A stretch of DNA of 64,000 nt from HK1 sp965202875 (lineage in GTDB: Bacteria > Pseudomonadota > Gammaproteobacteria > HK1). Positions 26,677 to 35,303 of this stretch are shown piece after piece (position 1 is the first letter of the stretch; each line of letters opens with the position of its first letter). The stretch spans positions 4,774,001 to 4,838,000 of the forward strand of contig OZ241870.1 in NCBI GenBank assembly GCA_965202875.1, in the 5' to 3' direction. The position numbers were made by a program, and so were the translations under genes. The notes beneath the pieces are model-generated. The model made no database searches and was not told the origin of the DNA. It saw only the letters and a list, made by a program, of their open reading frames with translations.

Positions 26677-27783
26677 TCATGATCCGATCTCCGCCCGCAG
26701 GGCGTCGATGAGCGCGTCGGTGTGCTCCGGGCGGCCGACCGAGATGCGGATGCAGTTGTCGAGCCCGGGCTTGTCGTAGTGGCGCACGAGGATCCCCCGG
26801 CGTTCGAGCGCGAGCTTGAGGTCGCGCGCGTTGCGCCGCGCGACCCGGCACAGGATGAAGTTCGCCTGCGAGCCGGGGACCGCCTCGATACCCTCGACCG
26901 GCGCGAGCAGTGAGTACAGCCGCGACCGCTCCGCCTTGAGCTTTTCGACCACCGCCTGGATCCGATCGGCATGGCGCAGGCTCGCGATACCCGCAACGCT
27001 CGCCGCTGCGTTGACGTTGTAAGGCTGCTTGAACTTCCACAGCTCCTGCATCAGCCATTCCGGGAAGATCCCGTAACCGAGCCTGAGCCCCGCGATGCCC
27101 GCCGCCTTGCTGAACGTGCGCAGCACCACGAGGTTGTCGTGGTCGGGCACCCGCGGAGCGCGGCTCGCATGGTCCGCGAACTCGACGTATGCCTCGTCGA
27201 GCACCACGACCAGCGGCAGCGCGAGGAACCGGTCGAGTGCATCGTCGTCGAGCCAGCCGCCGGAGGGGTTGTTCGGGGAGGCGAGGAACAGGAGCTTCGC
27301 GTGGTGCGTTTCTGCCGCGGCGGCGATCGCCTCGACGTTCGGGGTGAAATCCTCGAACCGGGGGACGTCGACGACCTTCGCGCCCGCGAGCCGGGCATCG
27401 AAGCCGTACATCCCGAACGTCGGCGGCGCGTTGATCACGGCATCCCCGGGCGCGAGGAAGAGCCGGCAGAGAGAGTCGAGCAGCTCGTCGGCCCCCTGCC
27501 CCGGAAGGACGTGGGCGGCGGGGACGCCGATGAACGCGCCGAGCGCATCGCGCAGCATGGACTGCCGGGGGTCCGGATAGACATGGAAGTACGGATAGCG
27601 CGCAAGCGCCTCGACCGCCGCCGGGAGCGGGCCGTAGGGGTTCTCGTTCGCGTCGAGCTTGACGATGCGCTCGGCGGGGATCCCGAGCCGGGCGCTCAGC
27701 ACCTCGAAGGGCTCGATCGGCGCGTACTCCTCCAGATCCGCCAGATGCGGGTTGAGCAGGGTGCGGTAGAGCGGCGGGTTCAT
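26677..27783 (-). CDS. hisC: Histidinol-phosphate aminotransferase
   Basis: The 368-residue protein is a full-length class I/II aminotransferase of the HisC group: VKLDANENPYGP near the N terminus, LPGQGADELLDSLCRLFL, FLASPNNPSGG, VVVLDEAYVEFAD, the lysine in VLRTFSKAAGIAGLRLGYG, and the C-terminal arginine in CIRISVGRPEH. It converts imidazole-acetol phosphate and glutamate to histidinol phosphate, or a related amino acid. The start ATG (27783) has no strong ribosome-binding site. No other his genes are nearby. It is convergent with the dehydrogenase gene. Confidence 0.93.
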   Translation of the reverse strand: MNPPLYRTLLNPHLADLEEYAPIEPFEVLSARLGIPAERIVKLDANENPYGPLPAAVEALARYPYFHVYPDPRQSMLRDALGAFIGVPAAHVLPGQGADELLDSLCRLFLAPGDAVINAPPTFGMYGFDARLAGAKVVDVPRFEDFTPNVEAIAAAAETHHAKLLFLASPNNPSGGWLDDDALDRFLALPLVVVLDEAYVEFADHASRAPRVPDHDNLVVLRTFSKAAGIAGLRLGYGIFPEWLMQELWKFKQPYNVNAAASVAGIASLRHADRIQAVVEKLKAERSRLYSLLAPVEGIEAVPGSQANFILCRVARRNARDLKLALERRGILVRHYDKPGLDNCIRISVGRPEHTDALIDALRAEIGS

Positions 27784-27996
27784 CCGCGGTCGGGGAAGGC
27801 GGGGCGGTCGCAGGTGACGGGGCGGGTAGCATAGTCGCGGCGGCGCACGGGCGCATCCGCGCCGACGTTGGCGGGGAACGACAGGGTGGGCGGGACGCCC
27901 GCGCTCCCAGGACGCGCCGCTCCCGGGGATCCGGCATCGGGGAACCGGCAGCCGGGCGGCGGACAATCCTTCGTCGTTTTGTCGAAGACTTCACGG

Positions 27997-28150
27997 CTCA
28001 AGTTTCGGGATTCGCCGACCGAAATGGATTCCCGCTTTCGCGGGAATGACGGCCAGTCTGAAAACAACGCGTCTCGCTGAAATGACGTCATTCCCGCGAA
28101 AGCGGGAATCCATCGCCTGATTCAAGCTATTTTGAATCCCGAAACTTGAG
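27997..28150. repeat. Palindromic repeat with 17-bp perfect ends and nested GC-rich hairpins
   Basis: CTCAAGTTTCGGGATTC at 27997 and its exact inverse at 28134 bound a 154-bp segment. Inside, GGATTCCCGCTTTCGCGGGA and its inverted copy near 28092-28112 form REP-like hairpins. The layout fits a non-autonomous transposed element or a paired REP (BIME-like) unit between hisC and pstS. Confidence 0.7.
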
Positions 28151-28268
28151 GTAGAGAAACGCCGTCCCGGCACGGAGCCCGAGACCGGCCGCCATGCCGC
28201 GAGATCGGCCGGGCCGACGTCCGGGCCACCCGGCCGGCACGGCCCGTAGCGGCCGGGAGAGCCCGCGC

Positions 28269-28323
28269 CGTCACATCCGCGTCACATCCGTGACCGATCG
28301 TCGTCACAGGTCCCCGATATAAA
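28269..28323 (+). promoter_or_regulatory. Candidate Pho box and -10 upstream of pstS
   Basis: Two adjacent perfect 11-bp repeats CGTCACATCCG (28269-28290), followed by a third TGACCG-like half, have the 11-bp period of PhoB boxes (CTGTCAT-type). A TATAAA follows at 28318, about 28 bases on, and pstS starts at 28430. PhoB control of pst under phosphate starvation is well known; the site itself is predicted. Confidence 0.55.
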
Positions 28324-28429
28324 GCTCGGCGGGAGTACGGACGGAGCGGCGGCGCCGCCCGCCCGTACCCTCCGGCTTTCGATGTCGAACGCCTCCCGAC
28401 CGGACATCCACCACTCGGAGACCCATACC

Positions 28430-29494
28430 ATGAAGCGTACCCTCGTACTCGCGGCAGCGGCAGCGGCAGCGGCAGCGGCAGTGGCAGCGGCCCTCGCGGG
28501 CCAGGCCCAGGCCCGGGACTACATCAGCGTCGTCGGCTCCTCGACCGTCTACCCCTTCGCCACCGTGGTCGCGGAGCGGTTCGGCAAGACCACCCGCTTC
28601 AAGACCCCGAAGATCGAATCCACCGGCTCCGGCGGCGGCCTCAAGCTGTTCTGCGCCGGCGTCGGGATCGAGCATCCGGACATCACCAACGCCTCGCGGC
28701 GCATCAAGAAGAGCGAGGTCGAGAGGTGCGCGGGCAACGGCGTGGACGACGTCGTCGAGGTCAAGGTCGGCTACGACGGCATCGTGTTCGCCAACTCCCG
28801 CCAAGCCGGACCCGTCAGCATCACCCGCGAGCAGATCTTCCTCGCGCTGGCGAAGGAAGTGCCGGACCCGGCCGGCGGGGAGACGCTGGTGCCCAATCCC
28901 TACATGAAGTGGAGCGACGTCGATTCGTCGCTGCCCGGCACCGGGATCGAGGTCCTCGGGCCGCCGCCTACCTCCGGCACCCGCGACGCCTTCGCCGAGC
29001 TCGCCCTCGAAGGGGGCTGCAAGAAGATCGGCTGGATCAAGGCGATGAAGAAGAAGGACAAGAAGCGCTACAAGGCGATCTGCCATACGGTGCGCGAGGA
29101 CGGCGCGTACGTCGAGGCGGGCGAGAACGACAACCTGATCGTGCAGAAGCTCGACGCCAACCCCGCCGCGTTCGGCGTGTTCGGCTACAGCTTCCTCGAC
29201 CAGAACTCCGACAGGATCCAGGGCGCGATGGTCGACGGCGTCGAGCCGACGTTCGAGAACATCGCCGACCAGTCCTATCCGGTCTCCCGCCCGCTGTACT
29301 TCTACGTGAAGAAGGCGCACATGGGCTCGATCCCCGGGATGAAGGAATACCTTGCCGAGTTCACGAGCGAGAAGGCATGGGGTCCCGAAGGCTACCTGGC
29401 CGACAAGGGCATGATTCCGATGCCCGCCGCCGAGCGGAAGGCGTTCAGCGCCAACGTGATGAACCTGTCGAACCTGAATCTCGCCGCGAACTAG
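28430..29494 (+). CDS. pstS: Phosphate ABC transporter periplasmic binding protein
   Basis: The 354-residue protein (ATG 28430, CGGAG 10 bases upstream) has a signal peptide whose hydrophobic core is a run of alanines encoded by tandem GCGGCA hexamers, ending AGQAQARDYIS. The mature part has the phosphate loop VVGSSTVYPFA, KIESTGSGGGLKLFCAG, ASRRIKKSE and LGPPPTSGTRDAFAELAL, as in PstS proteins of the proteobacterial extended type. It binds phosphate in the periplasm and delivers it to PstCA. It is first in the pst operon and separated from pstC by 317 bases with a strong hairpin. Confidence 0.93.
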   Translation: MKRTLVLAAAAAAAAAAVAAALAGQAQARDYISVVGSSTVYPFATVVAERFGKTTRFKTPKIESTGSGGGLKLFCAGVGIEHPDITNASRRIKKSEVERCAGNGVDDVVEVKVGYDGIVFANSRQAGPVSITREQIFLALAKEVPDPAGGETLVPNPYMKWSDVDSSLPGTGIEVLGPPPTSGTRDAFAELALEGGCKKIGWIKAMKKKDKKRYKAICHTVREDGAYVEAGENDNLIVQKLDANPAAFGVFGYSFLDQNSDRIQGAMVDGVEPTFENIADQSYPVSRPLYFYVKKAHMGSIPGMKEYLAEFTSEKAWGPEGYLADKGMIPMPAAERKAFSANVMNLSNLNLAAN

Positions 29495-29562
29495 CCATCC
29501 GAACGTCCTCGCAGCCCCTGCGCATGGCCTCGAGCATGGCGTCTCGTGTACGAGGCGGTTTC

Positions 29563-29589
29563 GGCGCCGGCCGCGATGCGGCCGGCGCC
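29563..29589 (+). terminator. GC-rich hairpin between pstS and pstC
   Basis: GGCGCCGGCCGC, three bases, then its exact complement form a 12-bp stem. No U-run follows, so it is more likely an mRNA-stabilising or attenuating hairpin that lets pstS be expressed above pstCAB than a full terminator. Confidence 0.55.
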
Positions 29590-29811
29590 GCGTCTTCCAG
29601 AATCGGGATCACCGGGAGGGTTGCCGGAAGCCGGCAATCCCCGCCAGGCGCGGGAACCTCCGACGTTCGGCCACGATCGGGCGCTCCCGCCATCGGAATC
29701 AGCGCGCCATCGCACCGCGACGGCGCGTGCCGGGACGTTGGCGGGAGCCGCTGATCGGAAACCGCGGCCCGCGCGGATTCCCGGATCGGAAGGAACGGGC
29801 AGGACGAGACC

Positions 29812-31200
29812 GTGACCGGCGCCACGCTCATTCTCGTTCTCCTCGTGCTCTCCGCGCTCGCGTTCCATCTCGGCCGCCGACGCGCCTTCGCCGTCTCCAC
29901 CCCTCTCGGCGGCGCGAAGCACCTGCACTCCCTGCCGGGCTACTACGGGAGCCTGACCGCGCTGTGGTGCGTGCTTCCGGCGGTCGTGGTCTTCGGATGC
30001 TGGATCTCGTTCGAGTCGCGAATCGTCGAGAGCCTCGTCGTATCCGCCCTGCCGGAGGAGATCCGGACACAGCCGCCGGAGCGGCTGAAGCTCATCGTCA
30101 ACGACATACGGAACCTCGCGGAAGGCAACATCGTCTCCGGCGGGATCGTCCCCGAAATGCGCGCCGCGGCCGACCACTACCTCGATCTCCGGCGGACCGC
30201 CGCCGCGGCGTCCGCCATCGTCGTGCTCGCGACCGCAGTCGCGGGGCTCGGGATGGCCTGGCGCCGGGTATCGCCGGCCCTGCGGGCCCGGAACGAGGTC
30301 GAGCGGATCGTTCGAATCCTGCTGATCGCAAGCTCGACCGTCGCGATCTTCACCACCCTCGGCATCGTCCTCTCGGTGCTGTTCGAGGCGCTTCGCTTCT
30401 TCGGCCACGTCCCGCTCACGGACTTCCTGTTCGGTCTCGACTGGAGTCCGCAGATGGCGATCCGCGAGGATCAGGTCGGATCTTCCGGCGCGTTCGGCGC
30501 CATCCCGCTGTTCGCCGGCACCCTGCTGATCTCGTTCATCGCGATGCTGGTCGCGGCGCCCATCGGGCTGTTCGCGGCCATCTACCTCGCCGAGTACGCT
30601 TCCCCCACGTTCCGCTCGATCGCGAAGCCGGCCCTGGAGATCCTCGCGGGCATCCCGACCGTGGTGTACGGCTTCTTCGCGGCCCTGATCGTGGCTCCCC
30701 TGATTCGGGACGGCGGTGCGCTCATCGGACTGGACGTGGCGAGCGAGAGCGCGCTGGCGGCGGGTCTCGTCATGGGGATCATGATCATCCCCTTCGTCTC
30801 GTCGCTCTCCGACGACGTGATCAGTGCGGTGCCCCAGTCGCTGCGCGACGGCTCGTACGCACTCGGCGCGACCCGCTCGGAGACGATCCGCCAGGTGGTC
30901 CTGCCGGCCGCGCTGCCGGGGATCGTGGGCGGGATGCTGCTGGCGATCTCGCGCGCCATCGGCGAGACGATGATCGTGGTCATGGCGGCCGGCCTCGCCG
31001 CGAACCTGACCGCGAACCCCCTCCAGGCGGTGACCACGGTGACGGTGCAGATCGTCACCCTGCTGGTGGGCGACCAGGAGTTCGACAGCCCCAAGACCCT
31101 GGCCGCATTCGCCCTGGGCCTCGTCCTGTTCACCGTGACCCTCTGCCTCAACGTCATCGCGTTGCAAGTGGTGCGCAAGTACCGCGAGCAGTACGACTAG
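29812..31200 (+). CDS. pstC: Phosphate ABC transporter permease PstC
   Basis: The 462-residue inner-membrane protein starts at GTG 29812. It is longer than E. coli PstC because of an N-terminal extension with two membrane segments (LILVLLVLSALAFHLG; WCVLPAVVVFGCWISF) and a periplasmic loop. The permease core begins at about residue 165, with FGAIPLFAGTLLISFIAMLV, LEILAGIPTVVYGFFAALIV and the coupling loop SLRDGSYALGATRSETIRQV. It forms the channel with PstA. Stop at 31200 is three bases before the minicistron leader of pstA. Confidence 0.93.
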   Translation: MTGATLILVLLVLSALAFHLGRRRAFAVSTPLGGAKHLHSLPGYYGSLTALWCVLPAVVVFGCWISFESRIVESLVVSALPEEIRTQPPERLKLIVNDIRNLAEGNIVSGGIVPEMRAAADHYLDLRRTAAAASAIVVLATAVAGLGMAWRRVSPALRARNEVERIVRILLIASSTVAIFTTLGIVLSVLFEALRFFGHVPLTDFLFGLDWSPQMAIREDQVGSSGAFGAIPLFAGTLLISFIAMLVAAPIGLFAAIYLAEYASPTFRSIAKPALEILAGIPTVVYGFFAALIVAPLIRDGGALIGLDVASESALAAGLVMGIMIIPFVSSLSDDVISAVPQSLRDGSYALGATRSETIRQVVLPAALPGIVGGMLLAISRAIGETMIVVMAAGLAANLTANPLQAVTTVTVQIVTLLVGDQEFDSPKTLAAFALGLVLFTVTLCLNVIALQVVRKYREQYD

Positions 31201-31203
31201 CGC

Positions 31204-31283
31204 ATGGCGGCCACCCCGGACACAGGGATGATACCGAGGGGATGATACCGAGGGGATGATACCGAGGGGATGATACCGAGGGG
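31204..31283 (+). repeat. 14-bp tandem repeat forming overlapping minicistrons before pstA
   Basis: Four copies of ATGATACCGAGGGG start at 31228, 31242, 31256 and 31270; the pstA start ATG at 31284 is the fifth. Each ATG opens a five-codon frame (Met-Ile-Pro-Arg-Gly) that stops at a TGA overlapping the next ATG as ATGA. The first is also in frame with ATG 31204, giving a 13-residue peptide beginning three bases after the pstC stop. Each unit carries its own GAGGGG ribosome-binding site. It looks like a ladder of coupled mini-genes leading ribosomes from pstC to pstA. Confidence 0.85.
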
Positions 31284-32570
31284 ATGAAACCGAGCGTTCA
31301 CACCACCGAGGCGATGGCGCGGCGGCTCGCGAAGCGGCGCACGGCGGAGCGCCGTTTCCGCGCGTACGGAATCATCGCGATAGCGCTCGCCATCGCCGCC
31401 CTCGCGGCCTTGTTCGCAAGCATCGTGGGCAACGGATACTCCGCGTTCCAGCAGACCCACATCGAGCTCGAGATCACCTACGACCCGGAGGTGCTCGGGA
31501 TCGGGGAGGCCCGGGATGCCCGGACCCTGTCGGCTGCGAACTACCCCGGACTGGTCAGGAAGACGATGCGGGACATGTTCCCGGAGGTGGAGGGGCGCAA
31601 GGCCAGACGCGCCCTGTACGGCATCGTGAGCTCGGGCGCGGCGTTCATGCTCCGCGAGCGCGTGCTCGCCGACCCCGGGCTGATCGGGCAGACCCGAAGC
31701 ATCCGGGTGCCGGCCGACGACGACGTCGACATGCTGGTCAAGGGCCGGATCGATCGGCACGCGCCGGAGGCGGAGCGGCGGGTCAAGGACGACCAGATCG
31801 CCTGGATCGCGGCGCTCGAAGAGGCCGGACGCATCGAGAAGCGCTTCAACACCACGTTCTTCACCGCCGGCGACTCGCGCGAGCCGGAGCTCGCGGGGAT
31901 CCGGGGCGCCGCGGTCGGCTCGTTCTTCACCCTGCTCATCACCCTGGCGCTGTCGTTTCCCATCGGCGTCGCGGCCGCCGTCTACCTCGAGGAGTTCGCG
32001 CCCACCAACCGGCTGACGGATCTCATCGAGGTGAACATCAACAATCTCGCCGCGGTGCCGTCCATCATCTTCGGACTGCTCGGCCTGGCCGTGTTCATCG
32101 ACTTCTTCGGCCTGCCGCGCTCGGCGCCGCTGGTCGGCGGGCTCGTCCTGACCCTGATGACGCTGCCCACCATCATCATCGCGAGCCGCGCCGCCCTGAA
32201 GTCCGTCCCGCCGTCCATCCGCGAGGCGGCGCTGGGGATGGGCGCGTCGAAGATGCAGACGATCATGCACCACGTCCTGCCGCTCGCGATGCCGGGGATG
32301 CTCACCGGGACGATCATCGGCATGGCGCAGGCGCTCGGCGAATCCGCACCGCTGCTGATGATCGGCATGGTCGCGTTCATCGTGGACGTCCCCGGCGGAC
32401 CGCTCGACCCGTCGACGGTGCTGCCGGTCCAGATCTTCCTGTGGGCGGACAGCCCGGAACGCGCGTTCGTCGAGCGTACGTCCGCCGCGATCATGGTGCT
32501 GCTTGCGTTCCTCATCGCGATGAACGCCCTCGCCGTCATCCTGCGCCGGCGGTTCGAGCGCCGCTGGTAG
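31284..32570 (+). CDS. pstA: Phosphate ABC transporter permease PstA
   Basis: The 428-residue protein starts at the last ATG of a 14-bp repeat ladder with GAGGGG just upstream. It has an N-terminal basic stretch and membrane segment (IAIALAIAALAALFASIV), a large extra-cytoplasmic region (residues 50-205) as in the long proteobacterial PstA, then the core: SFFTLLITLALSFPIGVAAA, NNLAAVPSIIFGLLGLAVFI and the coupling loop REAALGMGASKMQTIMHHVL. It pairs with PstC. Downstream pstB starts after 36 bases. Confidence 0.93.
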   Translation: MKPSVHTTEAMARRLAKRRTAERRFRAYGIIAIALAIAALAALFASIVGNGYSAFQQTHIELEITYDPEVLGIGEARDARTLSAANYPGLVRKTMRDMFPEVEGRKARRALYGIVSSGAAFMLRERVLADPGLIGQTRSIRVPADDDVDMLVKGRIDRHAPEAERRVKDDQIAWIAALEEAGRIEKRFNTTFFTAGDSREPELAGIRGAAVGSFFTLLITLALSFPIGVAAAVYLEEFAPTNRLTDLIEVNINNLAAVPSIIFGLLGLAVFIDFFGLPRSAPLVGGLVLTLMTLPTIIIASRAALKSVPPSIREAALGMGASKMQTIMHHVLPLAMPGMLTGTIIGMAQALGESAPLLMIGMVAFIVDVPGGPLDPSTVLPVQIFLWADSPERAFVERTSAAIMVLLAFLIAMNALAVILRRRFERRW

Positions 32571-32606
32571 CCGGGATCGACACGTGAACCGGAAAGGAGC
32601 TCGGAG

Positions 32607-33485
32607 ATGAATGTGACCGCTGACGAGATGCTGCTCGCGAACGAGCCGCCGCCGCTGCCGATGACCGCACCCGCGCCGGCCGAACCGGTGCCCGGCCACG
32701 TCGAGACGGTCGGCGAGGTGACCGTCGACCGCCCGCGCATGACGTCGCGCAACGTCGGCGTCATGTACGGCGACAAGATGGGGATCGAGAACGTCAACCT
32801 CGACATCGGGACGAACGAGGTCCTGTCGATGATCGGTCCCTCGGGCTGCGGCAAATCGACCTTCCTGCGCTGTCTCAACCGGATGAACGACACCGTGGGC
32901 GTCTGCCGGGTCTCGGGCCGCATCGAGCTCGACGGAGAGGACGTCCACGACCCCCGCCTCGACGTGGTGCAGCTTCGCGCCCGCGTCGGCATGGTGTTCC
33001 AGAAGCCCAATCCCTTCCCCAAGTCGATCTACGACAACGTCGCGTACGGACCGAGGATCCACGGACTCGTCGAGGACCGGGGCGAGACCGACGCGATCGT
33101 CCAGCGCAGCTTGGAGAAGGCGGGCCTGTGGAACGAGGTCAAGGACCGCCTGGAGCAGCCCGGCACCGGGCTGTCCGGTGGACAGCAGCAGCGGCTGTGC
33201 ATCGCGCGGGCCATCGCGGTCAGCCCGGAAGTGATCCTGATGGACGAGCCCTGCTCCGCCCTCGACCCCATCGCCACCGCACGCATCGAGGAGCTCATCG
33301 ACGAGCTGCGCGAGAATTACACCATCGTGATCGTGACCCATTCGATGCAGCAGGCGGCCCGAGTCTCGCAGCGCACCGCGTACTTCCATCTCGGAAGGCT
33401 CATCGAGGTCGGAGAGACGAACCAGATCTTCACCAATCCCCGCCACACGCTCACCGAGGACTACATCACCGGGCGTTTCGGCTGA
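32607..33485 (+). CDS. pstB: Phosphate ABC transporter ATP-binding protein PstB
   Basis: The 292-residue ATPase (ATG 32607, AAGGAG upstream) has a Pro/Ala-rich N-terminal tail of about 45 residues, then Walker A MIGPSGCGKSTFLRCLNRMN, Q-loop GMVFQKPNPFPKSIYDNVAY, signature LSGGQQQRLCIARAIA, Walker B VILMDEPCSALDP and H-loop VIVTHSMQQAARVSQ. These are diagnostic of PstB. It powers phosphate import and signals phosphate status to PhoR through PhoU. Confidence 0.96.
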   Translation: MNVTADEMLLANEPPPLPMTAPAPAEPVPGHVETVGEVTVDRPRMTSRNVGVMYGDKMGIENVNLDIGTNEVLSMIGPSGCGKSTFLRCLNRMNDTVGVCRVSGRIELDGEDVHDPRLDVVQLRARVGMVFQKPNPFPKSIYDNVAYGPRIHGLVEDRGETDAIVQRSLEKAGLWNEVKDRLEQPGTGLSGGQQQRLCIARAIAVSPEVILMDEPCSALDPIATARIEELIDELRENYTIVIVTHSMQQAARVSQRTAYFHLGRLIEVGETNQIFTNPRHTLTEDYITGRFG

Positions 33486-33528
33486 GCGACGCAAGAGCGG
33501 GACCGACGGCCTCGGGGCGGCTCCGGCG

Positions 33529-34245
33529 ATGGGTACCGAAGAGCATACGTTCAAGCGCTTCGATCACGAGCTCGCGCAACTGAACAGCGTCGTGCTCAGG
33601 ATGGGCGGTCTGGTCGAGGACCAGATCGCGAAGGCGATGACGGCGTTGCGCGAAGCGGATCTCGACGCCGCCCGCAACGTCGTCGCCCGCGACCACGTGG
33701 TGAACTTCCTCGACGTCCAGGCCGACGAGCAGATCGTCAACCTCCTGGCCCTGCGCCAGCCGGTGGGCAGGGATCTGCGCATGATCCTCTCCCTCGGCAA
33801 GACGGTGACGGATCTGGAGCGCATCGGCGACGAGGCGGAACGCATCGCACGCATGACCATCGACATCTACGGCCTGGGCCGCCCCCCGCCGGACGCCCGG
33901 CTGCTGAGCGATGCCTTCCGCATGTCGACCCTCGCCACGCGCATGCTGCACGACGTGCTCGACGCCCTCGCCCGGCTCGACGTGGAGAAGGCGATCCAGG
34001 TCGCCCGAGGGGACGTCGAGCTCGACAGCGAGTTCCAGGCGGCCCTGCGCCGCCTCTCCACCTACATCATGGAAGACGCCCGCAACGTCGGCCACACCAT
34101 CAACGTGACCTTCATCGTGAAGTCGCTGGAGCGGATCGGCGATCACTCGAAGAACATCGCCGAGTACGTGCTCTTCCTGGTGAAGGGCAAGGACGTGCGG
34201 CACGTCAGTCCCGAATCGATCGACACCGAGGAGCTCGACCGCTGA
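33529..34245 (+). CDS. phoU: Phosphate-signalling regulator PhoU
   Basis: The 238-residue helical protein has two PhoU domains (residues 10-100 and 115-215). The E/DxxxD metal-binding helices are seen as TDLERIGDEAERIARM and VKSLERIGDHSKNIAEYVLF, the family signatures. It lies 43 bases after pstB, the usual end of the pst operon. PhoU couples the PstB/PhoR complex and represses the Pho regulon when phosphate is plentiful. Confidence 0.95.
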   Translation: MGTEEHTFKRFDHELAQLNSVVLRMGGLVEDQIAKAMTALREADLDAARNVVARDHVVNFLDVQADEQIVNLLALRQPVGRDLRMILSLGKTVTDLERIGDEAERIARMTIDIYGLGRPPPDARLLSDAFRMSTLATRMLHDVLDALARLDVEKAIQVARGDVELDSEFQAALRRLSTYIMEDARNVGHTINVTFIVKSLERIGDHSKNIAEYVLFLVKGKDVRHVSPESIDTEELDR

Positions 34246-34420
34246 GCCGGCCGCGGGCGGAACCGGGCGGAACGCCTTTCCCGAACTTCCCCGAACCGCC
34301 GCGTGGGCTTCGAATGGAGTCCCGTCGTTCCGGCTCTGCCGCGCCGCCCCCGGATCGTAGCGCCTCGCCGGCTCGGGGCCGTAGTGCCGCCGCACCGCCC
34401 GCCGGGCATGATCGGGCCGG

Positions 34421-35182
34421 TCATCGGCCACCCGCCGCCGCGATCCGATCGCGCGGGTCCTGCCGGTAGAAGGCGCGCAGCGCGGCGTAGACCTCCGGGT
34501 AGCACCCGTCGAGCACCGCGGGCAGCTCGAAGAAGTACTCGCTGGCCACCGCGAAGAACTCGTCCGGCCCCTCCGCCGCGTACTCGTCGATTCCGGTCTC
34601 CTCGCCGGCCTCGACCCGTGCGCCCAGATCTTCGAATGCCTCGCTGAACACCCGGTACCAGGCCGCTCCGTCCATCCCCCGGTGCATGGGCGGGAATCCG
34701 TTGGCGTCCCCGTTCAGCATGTCGAGCTTGTGCGCCATCTCGTGGATGACGACGTTGTAGCCTTCCAGCCGGCCCGAGGCCGCCACGTCCTCCCATGAGA
34801 GGACCACCGGGCCGCCGACACCGGTCTCACCGCTGCGCGCTTCCTCCCACTCGTGCTCGACGCCCGTCTCGTCGACCCACGTGCCGCGGGACAGGAACCC
34901 GCCCGGATAGACGATGACCGAGCGCCAGCCGGCGTACGCGTCGATGCCGAGCGCGAGGATGGGGATGCACGCCTGCGCCGCCACCACGACGCGGGACTCC
35001 TCGTCGAGCTCGAAGCCGCCCGCCTCCTCGATCGACTTCGTGCGCAGGAACGCATCGGTGAGGGTCCGCAACGCCTCGGCGTCGGATTCGGCGAGGGTCG
35101 CCACGATCGGCAGCGACCGCCGCACCGTCCGCCACACCGCATCGGTGACGGCGAGCCGGCTCGGCTTCAGGAAACGGAACAT
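34421..35182 (-). CDS. mtfA: MtfA-like zinc peptidase (M90 family)
   Basis: The 253-residue cytoplasmic protein has the zinc site VIHEMAHKLDMLNGDANG, a downstream glutamate region (DEFFAVASEYFFELPAVL) and VIVYPGGFLSRGTW, as in E. coli MtfA (265 residues), which inactivates the glucose repressor Mlc and has aminopeptidase activity. ATG 35182 gives the standard N terminus MFRFLKPSR. It is convergent with phoU and divergent from the Nudix gene. Confidence 0.9.
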   Translation of the reverse strand: MFRFLKPSRLAVTDAVWRTVRRSLPIVATLAESDAEALRTLTDAFLRTKSIEEAGGFELDEESRVVVAAQACIPILALGIDAYAGWRSVIVYPGGFLSRGTWVDETGVEHEWEEARSGETGVGGPVVLSWEDVAASGRLEGYNVVIHEMAHKLDMLNGDANGFPPMHRGMDGAAWYRVFSEAFEDLGARVEAGEETGIDEYAAEGPDEFFAVASEYFFELPAVLDGCYPEVYAALRAFYRQDPRDRIAAAGGR

Positions 35183-35303
35183 CGCGGGATTCCATTCCGG
35201 TCGCCCCCCGCCGCGAAGGCCGCCGTCGACCTCGTGTGGTTGGACGATCCTGCGGGGATTTCGGGAGAATACATCGCCTGTCCTGCGATGGGAGCGCCGC
35301 CTC

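Noticed and set aside
27997..28150. Possible CRISPR because of repeated palindromes
   Set aside because: There are only two hairpin copies, inverted relative to each other, with no regular spacers and no cas genes.
29491..33554. Long minus-strand frames of 558 and 785 codons opposite pstC, pstA and pstB
   Set aside because: They are rich in Arg, His, Asp and Gly, lack motifs, and lie exactly antisense to well-supported transporter genes.
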